This document shows positions 27,242 to 33,857 of a DNA stretch of 33,857 nt, piece after piece (the first letter of the stretch is position 1; each line of letters opens with the position of its first letter). The notes below the pieces were generated by a model. That model worked only from the letters and a program-made list of their open reading frames with translations, had not been told where the DNA came from and searched no databases. The translations under genes were made by a program, and so were the position numbers. This DNA comes from UBA1275 sp038124025 (GTDB taxonomy: Bacteria > Bacteroidota > Rhodothermia > Balneolales > Balneolaceae), in assembly GCA_038124025.1 (NCBI GenBank), contig JAYPBC010000022.1, forward strand, positions 1-33,857, given 5' to 3'.

Positions 27242-27242
27242 T

Positions 27243-28001
27243 ATGTCAGACTATAATTTAGATTTAACGGGGAAAGTTGCTCTTGTAACTGGAGGGAGCC
27301 GCGGAATTGGAAAAGCTATTGCAAAAGCTTTTGCCTCTAAAGGTGCTCATGTGGCAATTACCTATGCGAGTTCTTCAAGCTCAGCTGAGCAAGTGGTTAA
27401 AGAGATCATTGATCTTGGTTCTGATGCCCTATGTATACAGGCTAACTCTTCAGAATTTAACAGAGCTAATGAAGTAATTGAAGAAGTGGTAAAAAAGTGG
27501 GGTAAAGTTGATATTCTTGTAAATAACGCTGGAATTACGAGGGATGGGCTTATACTCAGGATGACCGAAGACCAATGGGATCAAGTAATAGAAACTAACC
27601 TAAAAGGTATTTTTAACTACTCTAAAGCAGTAGCCAGGCCTATGATGAAAATTCGTGGTGGGTCCATTATTAATATGGGATCCATTGTAGGACTTACTGG
27701 CAATGCAGGTCAAAGTAACTATGCTGCTTCAAAAGCTGGTTTGGTTGGTTTCACTAAATCATATGCCAAAGAGCTAGCCTCTAGAAATGTACGGGCAAAC
27801 GTTGTTGCACCAGGATACATACTAACCGATATGACGGATGCTTTGGATGAAAAAGTGTTGGAAGGAATTAAAGAAGCAACCCCCTTAGGACGAGCTGGTA
27901 ATGTAGAAGAGGTGGCGGCTGCTTGTTTATTCCTTGCATCCGACCTAAGTAGCTATGTAACCGGTGAGGTGATTCGAGTAGACGGAGGTATGGCTATTTA
28001 A
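27243..28001 (+). CDS. fabG: 3-oxoacyl-ACP reductase
   Basis: 252-residue short-chain dehydrogenase that reduces 3-oxoacyl-ACP with NADPH. Cofactor motif TGGSRGIG (16-23), NNAG in ILVNNAGITRDG, catalytic Ser147, Tyr160 and Lys164 (YAASK), and a C-terminal GEVIRVDGGMAI. A GTG five codons upstream (27228) would overlap fabD, but ATG 27243 sits one base after the fabD TAA and gives the standard N-terminus, so I chose it. The next gene is 90 bases away, a longer gap than elsewhere in the cluster. Confidence 0.97.
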   Translation: MSDYNLDLTGKVALVTGGSRGIGKAIAKAFASKGAHVAITYASSSSSAEQVVKEIIDLGSDALCIQANSSEFNRANEVIEEVVKKWGKVDILVNNAGITRDGLILRMTEDQWDQVIETNLKGIFNYSKAVARPMMKIRGGSIINMGSIVGLTGNAGQSNYAASKAGLVGFTKSYAKELASRNVRANVVAPGYILTDMTDALDEKVLEGIKEATPLGRAGNVEEVAAACLFLASDLSSYVTGEVIRVDGGMAI

Positions 28002-28080
28002 CAGCTTTCTCTCATGCTATTTATGTGCAAGATATTATTAAGTTTCTTAAATTATTACATTACTAACTACCATTAAAATA

Positions 28081-28085
28081 AAGGA
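28081..28085 (+). promoter_or_regulatory. Shine-Dalgarno sequence of acpP
   Basis: AAGGA ends 6 bases before the acpP ATG (28092). Most genes in this window lack such a site, so its presence before the very highly expressed carrier protein gene stands out. The 90-base gap after fabG would leave room for a separate acpP promoter, but I see no clear one. Confidence 0.5.
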
Positions 28086-28091
28086 CTCATT

Positions 28092-28331
28092 ATGTCACAA
28101 GATGTAGAATCAAAAGTAAAAGAAATAATCATCGATAAATTAGGTGTAGATGAATCAGAAGTCGTAGCTGATGCTAATTTCACTAATGATTTAGGTGCAG
28201 ATTCTCTTGATACTGTAGAATTAATCATGGAATTTGAAAAAGATTTCGATCTAAGTATTCCTGATGAAGATGCTGAAACCATTGCTACAGTTGGTGATGC
28301 AGTAAAATATATCCAAGAAAAACTCGCTTAA
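28092..28331 (+). CDS. acpP: Acyl carrier protein
   Basis: 79 residues, acidic four-helix carrier of growing acyl chains. The phosphopantetheine attachment site is Ser38 in GADSLDTVEL, the near-universal ACP motif, followed by the acidic recognition helix (MEFEKDFDLSIPDEDAE). ATG start with a good ribosome binding site. Placed between fabG and fabF as in most bacteria. Confidence 0.98.
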   Translation: MSQDVESKVKEIIIDKLGVDESEVVADANFTNDLGADSLDTVELIMEFEKDFDLSIPDEDAETIATVGDAVKYIQEKLA

Positions 28332-28345
28332 TATAATTGAATTAC

Positions 28346-29590
28346 ATGAGTTCACGACGAGTTGTAATTACAGGAATAGGCGCTCTAACCCCTGTTGGGA
28401 AGAGCGCCCCTGATTTTTGGAATGGTTTACTCTCAGGTAAAAGCGGTGCTAGAAGTGTTGATAGATTTGACACCACAGGTTTTGCAACGACTTTTGCTAC
28501 TCAGATTGATAATTATGACCCATTAAACCATTTTGAAAAAAAAGAAGCTCGAAAATTAGACTATGCCACTCAATATGCATTAGTTGCTTCTGAAGAGGCT
28601 ATTCAAGATTCTAAATTAAATCTCGAACAAATAGACAAAGATCGGGTTGGAGTTCATGTGGGTACTGGAATAGGAGGTATGAAAACTTTTTTCGATCAAT
28701 CCATATCATTTTATGAGAGAGGGCCGAGAGGAGTGTCACCATTCTACATTCCAATGTCGATACCTGATATAATTTCAGGTCAGATTTCTATTAAATATGG
28801 GTTTAGAGGACCTAATTTTTGTGCTGTTTCGGCCTGTGCAACCGGTTCTCACAATATCGGAATTGCCTACGATATGATCCGCTATGGCCAGTCAGATTAT
28901 TCGATAACGGGAGGTACAGAATCACCGGTAACAAAAATTGGTATATCTGGTTTCAATGCTATGAAGGCGATGAGTACTAGAAATGATGATCCAGAGGCTG
29001 CATCAAGACCTTTTGACATTGATAGAGATGGATTTGTGCTTGGCGAGGGTTCTGGGATAATGGTACTCGAATCTCTAGATTTAGCCATTGAGCGAGGAGC
29101 AAGAATTTACGGGGAAGTAGTTGGTTATGGTTATTCAGCAGATGCCTATCATATCACTGCACCAGACCCTGAAGGAAATGGGGTTATATTAGCGATGAGA
29201 AATGCGTTAAAATCGGCAGGTATTACAACCGAAGATGTTGATCATATTAATATGCATGGTACCTCAACACCCCTTGGTGATATTGCAGAGACAAATTCGA
29301 TTAAAAAAGTCTTTGGAGATCATGCATATAAAATGAACTTAAATTCAACAAAGTCTATGACAGGACATACCCTCGGTGCTGCAGGTGCTATCGAGTCTCT
29401 TGCGGCTGTTTTGGCACTTTATCATGGTATAGTTCCTCCGACCATCAATATAGATAATCAAGATCCACATTGTGATCTTAATTACACCGCAAACGCTCCA
29501 GTTGCCCGTGAACTAAACTATGCATTGAATAATGCATTCGGATTCGGTGGGCATAATTCAACTTTGGTATTTAAGCGATACGAAGGATAG
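28346..29590 (+). CDS. fabF: 3-oxoacyl-ACP synthase II
   Basis: 414-residue elongating condensing enzyme. Catalytic Cys164 in SACATGSHN, His304 in NMHGTSTPLGD and His341 in MTGHTLGAAG match the Cys-His-His triad of KAS I/II, at nearly the E. coli FabF numbers. The frame opens at TTG 28337, but ATG 28346 begins the standard SSRRVVITGIG N-terminus and is preferred. It ends 3 bases before rnc. Confidence 0.96.
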   Translation: MSSRRVVITGIGALTPVGKSAPDFWNGLLSGKSGARSVDRFDTTGFATTFATQIDNYDPLNHFEKKEARKLDYATQYALVASEEAIQDSKLNLEQIDKDRVGVHVGTGIGGMKTFFDQSISFYERGPRGVSPFYIPMSIPDIISGQISIKYGFRGPNFCAVSACATGSHNIGIAYDMIRYGQSDYSITGGTESPVTKIGISGFNAMKAMSTRNDDPEAASRPFDIDRDGFVLGEGSGIMVLESLDLAIERGARIYGEVVGYGYSADAYHITAPDPEGNGVILAMRNALKSAGITTEDVDHINMHGTSTPLGDIAETNSIKKVFGDHAYKMNLNSTKSMTGHTLGAAGAIESLAAVLALYHGIVPPTINIDNQDPHCDLNYTANAPVARELNYALNNAFGFGGHNSTLVFKRYEG

Positions 29591-29593
29591 TAA

Positions 29594-30373
29594 ATGAGTT
29601 GGATAACTCGTTTTTTTTCCGTTTTTACTTCAAATAAAACAGCAGTTGACGGTAAACTGCAAAAAAAAAAAGATGTAAATTCAGCGGATGATAGGGCTAT
29701 TGAATTAAGTAAAATATTAGGTTTCGTGCCTGCTAATCTTAGCCTATATCAAACAGCTTTACGACATCGTTCATCTACTGCTCTTGAAAAATACGAACGT
29801 TATGATTCGTATGAGCGATTAGAATTTCTCGGTGACGCAGTACTAGATCTTATCTCCGCAGAACTTTTATTTCAAAGATACCCCGAAGAAGACGAAGGTT
29901 TTTTAACCAAAGCTAGAGCTAAAATGGTAAGGGGTGAAACACTCTCCGCACTCTCTAAGGATCTAGGGATTGAATCTCTGCTAGAGTTCATGGATACCAA
30001 GGGTGGGGTATCTCGATCAAAAGGTATACTGGCTGACATCTTTGAATCACTCATAGCGGCGATTTATATAACTGAGGGCTATAGTGTAGCTTTTGATTTT
30101 GTTCGAACAGTGTATGAGGAACATCTTAATTTTGATGAGTTAACACAAATTAATGATAATTTTAAAAGTACTTTATTAGAGTATGCTCAAGCCCACAAAA
30201 TGAGCCTACCTGAATATAAAGTGATCGATGAAAAGGGGCCTGGACATAATAGAACCTTTACAGTCGAAGTTTGCATAGGTACAGCGCATTTTGGCGTAGG
30301 TACAGGAAAGAGCAAGAAAAAAGCCGAGCAAGAAGCTGCAAGAAATGCACTTATGATTTTAGATGTAGAATAA
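29594..30373 (+). CDS. rnc: Ribonuclease III
   Basis: 259-residue double-strand RNA endonuclease for rRNA and mRNA processing. RNase III signature ERLEFLGDAVLD at 74-85 and the second acidic site ADIFESLIAAIY are present, then a C-terminal dsRNA-binding domain (about 188-257, ending SKKKAEQEAARNALMIL). The first 35 residues are a family-unusual tail; bases 29661-29671 form an unbroken run of 11 A at codons 23-26 (QKKK), a possible slippage site. Follows fabF by 3 bases, a conserved partner. Confidence 0.95.
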   Translation: MSWITRFFSVFTSNKTAVDGKLQKKKDVNSADDRAIELSKILGFVPANLSLYQTALRHRSSTALEKYERYDSYERLEFLGDAVLDLISAELLFQRYPEEDEGFLTKARAKMVRGETLSALSKDLGIESLLEFMDTKGGVSRSKGILADIFESLIAAIYITEGYSVAFDFVRTVYEEHLNFDELTQINDNFKSTLLEYAQAHKMSLPEYKVIDEKGPGHNRTFTVEVCIGTAHFGVGTGKSKKKAEQEAARNALMILDVE

Positions 30374-30405
30374 ACATTTAGTTATATTCTAACGTTTGGT
30401 GATTA

Positions 30406-30441
30406 TTTTGAGATTTAAGCTTATTAAGGCGGCTCTCAAAA
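30406..30441. repeat. 8-base inverted repeat ahead of mgtE
   Basis: TTTTGAGA (30406-30413) and TCTCAAAA (30434-30441) are a perfect inverted repeat around 20 bases, in the 95-base gap between rnc and the mgtE ATG. No T-run follows, so it is not an obvious terminator. It might be an operator or a stem in the mgtE leader; it is far too small for the known M-box riboswitch. Confidence 0.3.
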
Positions 30442-30468
30442 GATCTTCTATTTAAAGCCAATTGGGAA

Positions 30469-31857
30469 ATGCCTATGCTAGTGCAACTACTAAAACCTGA
30501 GTTCGATGAACTTATCCAAAGAAAAGATTGGGTGGGTTTGAAGGAGATTCTAACCGATCTGCCTCCCGCTGATATAGCCGAATTATTGGTAGAGTTAGAG
30601 GGGGATGTTGCCGTAGTCGTGTTCCGATTGTTAAAAAAATCCATTGCTGCGGATGTTTTTGCCGAACTCCCATCAAACAAAGGTGTTACCCTTCTGGAAT
30701 TATTCACCAAGCAACAGTTATCAGAGGTTATGAGCAACCTCGAGCCTGATGAACAGGTTGCCTTGATGGAAGAATTACCTGGGGATTTGACTCAAAGGGT
30801 GATGAATTCTATGAGGCCCTCAGATCAGCTTCAAGTCAAGAAATTATTAGGTTATCCGGAAGAATCTGTTGGCCGCTTAATGACTCCAAGATATGTACGT
30901 GTTAAATCTGATTGGACGGTAAAGCGGAGTATGGAGCATATACGTAAATATGCTGCAATGGCAGAGACGTTAAATGTAATTTATGTGGTTAATGATCGGG
31001 AACAATTAATTGATGACTTAAGAATAACAGAGCTAATTGTTGCGTCTGAAGATCAGATGATTTCAACACTCATGGATGAATCATTCACTGCCTTGCATGT
31101 TTTTGAAGATCAAGAAGAAGCAGTTAAGATGCTCGCTAAATATGATAGAGTAGCCTTACCTGTTATTGATTCTGATAATGTGCTCATAGGTATTGTTACT
31201 GCGGATGACGTCATTGATGTTGCAGAAGAAGAAATAACTGAGGATATGCAGAAAATGGCAGCAATGGATGCCTTGGACGATTATTATTCTCAGACCTCCA
31301 TTGTACAAATGGTAAAAAAACGCTTAGGTTGGCTTATCGTTTTATTTGTGGGTCAAATATTAACTGCGCTGACGATGGGACAGTATGAGGAACTACTTTC
31401 TAAAATTGTTTTCTTATCGTTCTTTGTTCCGTTGATTATATCGAGCGGTGGTAATTCAGGGGCCCAAGCGGCCACACTTATTATTCGTGCGTTGGCCACG
31501 GATGATATTAAAGCGGATGATTGGAAAAAAGTATTTTTTAGGGAGCTAAGCTCGGGATTAGTATTAGGGATATTGATTGGTATTTTAGGATTTGTTACCC
31601 TTTTGGTTTGGGACTTGACTGCGAACGGATATATTGATGAGCAATCCTTCTTAACTGCTTTAGTGATTGCATTAAGCTTATTGTCTATTGTTTTATTTGG
31701 TAATTTTATTGGCGCAATGTTGCCATTTATATTATCACGCTTAGGTTTTGATCCAGCGGTTTCGTCTGCCCCATTTGTAGCTACGGTGGTCGATGTTAGT
31801 GGGATTATCATTTATTTTTCGATAGCCATCATATTTTTGAAAGAGATATTATTGTAA
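30469..31857 (+). CDS. mgtE: Magnesium transporter MgtE
   Basis: 462-residue homodimeric Mg2+ channel of the inner membrane. Order: cytoplasmic N domain with LPPADIAELL and helical repeats (about 1-130), a pair of CBS domains (about 135-260, with SVGRLMTPRYVRV and VALPVIDSDNVLIGIVTADDVIDV), a plug helix, and about five TM helices. The pore segment SGGNSGAQAATLIIRALA and a late FDPAVSSAPFVATVVDVSG match the family selectivity region. Mg2+ sensed by the CBS/N domains gates the channel in the characterised Thermus protein. ATG start; no strong ribosome binding site. Confidence 0.95.
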   Translation: MPMLVQLLKPEFDELIQRKDWVGLKEILTDLPPADIAELLVELEGDVAVVVFRLLKKSIAADVFAELPSNKGVTLLELFTKQQLSEVMSNLEPDEQVALMEELPGDLTQRVMNSMRPSDQLQVKKLLGYPEESVGRLMTPRYVRVKSDWTVKRSMEHIRKYAAMAETLNVIYVVNDREQLIDDLRITELIVASEDQMISTLMDESFTALHVFEDQEEAVKMLAKYDRVALPVIDSDNVLIGIVTADDVIDVAEEEITEDMQKMAAMDALDDYYSQTSIVQMVKKRLGWLIVLFVGQILTALTMGQYEELLSKIVFLSFFVPLIISSGGNSGAQAATLIIRALATDDIKADDWKKVFFRELSSGLVLGILIGILGFVTLLVWDLTANGYIDEQSFLTALVIALSLLSIVLFGNFIGAMLPFILSRLGFDPAVSSAPFVATVVDVSGIIIYFSIAIIFLKEILL

Positions 31858-31889
31858 TAACACTCCAAATAACGTCAAAATAATCGTAT

Positions 31890-32717
31890 ATGAAAGTTTA
31901 TCATGATTTAGTTCAACGAGTTTTAGATCACGGTGTACGTAAGACTAACCGCACTGGTACAGATACTATATCCAATTTCGCAGAGTATTATAAGGTGGAT
32001 CTATCGGGAGGGTTTCCACTGTTAACCACTAAAAAAGTGTTTTTTAAGTCTGTAATACTCGAATTACTTTGGTACTTGCGGGGTGAAGACCATATCAGAT
32101 GGCTTCGTGACGAAAATAATGTTCATATTTGGGATGCTTGGGCCGATGAAGATGGACATGTTGGCCCGATTTATCCTGTGCTATGGCGTCGTTTTCCTTT
32201 TCTGGTAGAACACAAGAATGAAAATGGAACGACCCAATGGAGGCAGGAAGAATTTGATCAGGTACAGAATGCAATTCAAATGCTCAAAACAGACCCAATG
32301 AGTCGTAGAATCGTCGTAAGCACCTGGCATCCTGGCTTATTACCTAAAATGGCATTACCGCCATGCCATATCATGTATATTTTTAATGTTTCCGACGGAA
32401 AATTGAACTGCCATTTAACCCAACGTTCAGGAGACATAGCTCTGGGAATACCTTTTAATTTAGCCTGTTATTCCGCTTTGACCATGGCTATTGCCCAAGA
32501 AGTTGGGCTAGAACCGGGTGTCTTTGCCCATACCATCGTGGATGCACATATTTATGTAAATCATATTGATGGATTAAAAGAACAATTGACGCGTACCCCA
32601 AAAGCTCTGCCAGAGCTTAAGATTGCGAACAAACCAGTGGATGAGCTGAGCCTTGGTGATTTTGAGTTAATTGGTTATGACCCGGATCCTTTAATTCGCT
32701 TTGAAGTAGCGGTCTAA
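31890..32717 (+). CDS. thyA: Thymidylate synthase
   Basis: 275-residue enzyme making dTMP from dUMP with methylenetetrahydrofolate as methyl donor and reductant. Catalytic Cys159 in LPPCHIMYIF; also KTNRTGTDTIS near the N-terminus, DPMSRRIVVSTWHP (dUMP-phosphate arginines), QRSGDIALGIPFN, and a terminal FEVAV. ATG start 32 bases after mgtE. folA, which regenerates tetrahydrofolate from the dihydrofolate made here, follows after 10 bases. Confidence 0.97.
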   Translation: MKVYHDLVQRVLDHGVRKTNRTGTDTISNFAEYYKVDLSGGFPLLTTKKVFFKSVILELLWYLRGEDHIRWLRDENNVHIWDAWADEDGHVGPIYPVLWRRFPFLVEHKNENGTTQWRQEEFDQVQNAIQMLKTDPMSRRIVVSTWHPGLLPKMALPPCHIMYIFNVSDGKLNCHLTQRSGDIALGIPFNLACYSALTMAIAQEVGLEPGVFAHTIVDAHIYVNHIDGLKEQLTRTPKALPELKIANKPVDELSLGDFELIGYDPDPLIRFEVAV

Positions 32718-32727
32718 TTCTACTTTT

Positions 32728-33207
32728 ATGAAGATTATTGTTATTGCAGCTCACGATCCTAATTTAGTCATTGGAAATAATGGTGCCTTACCCTGGCACT
32801 TTTCTGAAGATTTGAAGCATTTTAAAAAGACAACTTCTGGATTTCCCATTCTTATGGGTAGAGGCGTTTTTGAAGAATTGGGATCGAAGCCATTGCCGAA
32901 TAGACAAAATATCGTACTTAGTACAACTAGGAATTATGATAATGTAGCCTGTTATACCTCGTTAGAACAAGCTATTGAAGCTATAAGACTCGAAGAGCCT
33001 GCCAAGCTTTTTATTATTGGTGGAGGCGTCGTGTATCGTCAAGCCATGGAGCTTGCCGATGAAATGATTATCACACAGGTTTACAATGAATATGAAGGGG
33101 ACACGTACTTTCCAGAATATCGCTCTGATATAGGTCGAGTTTGGAAGGAAATAAGTAGGGTAGATAGTAATGAGGAATTTAGTTTCATCCACTATACGCG
33201 TATATAA
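32728..33207 (+). CDS. folA: Dihydrofolate reductase
   Basis: 159 residues, NADPH-dependent reduction of dihydrofolate. IGNNGALPWHFSEDL places the catalytic acidic residue at Asp28; ILMGRGVFEELGSKPLPNRQNIVLS is the family MGR-x-x-FE-x-x-G-x-PLP-R segment (here GV replaces the common KT), and FIIGGGVVY is the cofactor-binding GG motif. Normal length for a chromosomal enzyme. Paired with thyA and converging with the HD-domain gene. Confidence 0.95.
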   Translation: MKIIVIAAHDPNLVIGNNGALPWHFSEDLKHFKKTTSGFPILMGRGVFEELGSKPLPNRQNIVLSTTRNYDNVACYTSLEQAIEAIRLEEPAKLFIIGGGVVYRQAMELADEMIITQVYNEYEGDTYFPEYRSDIGRVWKEISRVDSNEEFSFIHYTRI

Positions 33208-33235
33208 AAAAGCTGCTGCTGCGTGCTTAGAGCAG
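33206..33235 (-). terminator. Possible intrinsic terminator for the HD-domain gene
   Basis: On the minus strand a short stem (CTGCT at 33235-33231 pairing with AGCAG at 33217-33213, loop 13) is followed by one C and then a run of six T (33211-33206) that overlaps the folA stop. Five pairs are few, and other stem registers exist in this CTG-rich stretch, so this is a weak call. The plus strand has no T-run after the stem, so it would end only the leftward gene. Confidence 0.35.
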
Positions 33236-33239
33236 TGAC

Positions 33240-33857
33240 TTAGTACTTTGGATGTATGATAAAGTACTTTTTAACGGGCTCGGTCAACGCGATAATGTTT
33301 TTTGTATCCGCCGCTTTTGAAAACTCGATCGCAAGCTCATTATCTAAAATCCAGATACTATCATTTTTATATTTATACGCCTCAGAAGTACTAAATTCGG
33401 TGCTGATATAGTATTCTAAGCTCTCATCATCAATTGGAAGTCCATTTTTATCGAGATAAGCTCGAGTGCGTTTTTGAATCTTTTGATGGGTACTTTTTCC
33501 TGGTTTTTTATCAAAAAAGCTAGCTCGAAACAAATTTCGATTCAAAAAGCGATGGCTTAAATCTGATAAAATGGAGTCTTTTGCCCGTTGCCATGCTTTA
33601 ATACTTTGATATACGTCATAATCATCCAATTGAGCATAGGCATCAATAACGGATGAGGATATATTTTTTTTTGCAGATGGTTGTTCGCGCAGGAAATAGT
33701 CTAATTGAGCACTCCCACTTGGTAGTGGTTCACCCTGGGTAAATAAATAAGTCACTCGTTTAAAAATAGATCGTATGAGTGAGTCGGCACTTAACACGGT
33801 TTTATGCAGATATACTTGCATATACATTAAGCGTCTAGAAATAATGTAGTTCTCGAT
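33240..33857 (-). CDS. HD-domain phosphohydrolase, COG1078 type (partial, C-terminal part)
   Basis: About 205 residues visible; the frame stays open to the window edge, so the N-terminal HD metal site lies outside. The sequence NYIISRRLMYMQVYLHKTVLSADSL at the edge (the ATG at 33827 is internal) and AQLDDYDVYQSIKAWQRAKDSILSDL match what I remember of the segment following the HD domain in COG1078 proteins, a family that includes dNTP triphosphohydrolase-like enzymes; substrate unknown. It converges with folA, 32 bases between stops. Confidence 0.8.
   Translation of the reverse strand: MENYIISRRLMYMQVYLHKTVLSADSLIRSIFKRVTYLFTQGEPLPSGSAQLDYFLREQPSAKKNISSSVIDAYAQLDDYDVYQSIKAWQRAKDSILSDLSHRFLNRNLFRASFFDKKPGKSTHQKIQKRTRAYLDKNGLPIDDESLEYYISTEFSTSEAYKYKNDSIWILDNELAIEFSKAADTKNIIALTEPVKKYFIIHPKY

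Noticed and set aside
31353..31811. 152-codon minus-strand frame
   Set aside because: Antisense to the MgtE transmembrane domain; mirror-frame artefact of hydrophobic codons.
33211..33220. Short CTG triplet run after folA
   Set aside because: Only three copies; treated as part of the possible terminator and not as a repeat element.
1..33857. CRISPR array, tRNA/rRNA, insertion sequence or prophage
   Set aside because: No regularly spaced repeats, cloverleaf-like stretches, transposase or phage genes seen; nearly all sequence is accounted for by core genes.

Overview
The window reads as a chromosomal, almost entirely housekeeping segment from an AT-rich (by eye about 40% GC) Gram-negative bacterium of the Bacteroidota/Balneolota side of the FCB group. 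The evidence is: an atpD-atpC pair with no other ATP synthase genes beside it; an F1 beta subunit carrying the FCB-type insertion; a short epsilon subunit; lipid A and outer-membrane proteins; few visible Shine-Dalgarno sequences; and many non-ATG starts. The placement is inferred from gene content, not from a database search.

Layout. (1) 6-713 (+): ATPase of a MacB/LolD-type ABC transporter, converging on a leftward block. (2) 715-13547 (-): transcribed as rsmB, valS, pcrA/uvrD, an unknown outer-membrane protein, lon, rsgA and a DUF6588-like outer-membrane protein; the first four are tightly packed. (3) 13548-14320: a mostly non-coding stretch with one plausible 83-residue membrane protein (-) and a candidate promoter for atpDC. 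(4) 14321-16071 (+): atpD and atpC. (5) 16072-16387: no intact gene, but a decayed relic on the minus strand whose end looks like the last beta-strands of a TonB-dependent receptor. (6) 16388-20534 (-): an envelope operon of long-chain polyprenyl diphosphate synthase, LpxH-like hydrolase and class A penicillin-binding protein, the last two coupled by an ATGA overlap. (7) 20693-33207 (+): pfkA, pgi, deoxynucleoside kinase, yceD (DUF177), rpmF, plsX, fabH, fabD, fabG, acpP, fabF, rnc, mgtE, thyA and folA. (8) 33240-33857 (-): C-terminal part of a COG1078-type HD phosphohydrolase running off the window.

How the genes work together. pfkA and pgi are upper glycolysis. yceD-rpmF-plsX-fabHDG-acpP-fabF-rnc is the widely conserved cluster joining a ribosomal protein, phospholipid/fatty acid initiation and elongation, and RNase III. 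thyA, folA and the deoxynucleoside kinase supply deoxynucleotides. The polyprenyl synthase, LpxH-like and PBP genes serve quinone or lipid carrier, lipid A and peptidoglycan synthesis.

I see no CRISPR array, insertion sequence, prophage, tRNA or rRNA, and no convincing new multi-gene system. The items most worth a second look are the relic after atpC, the small membrane protein beside atpD, two perfect palindromes placed like operators (before yceD and inside the pfkA promoter region), the unknown outer-membrane protein inside a translation/repair operon, and an 11-A run inside rnc.
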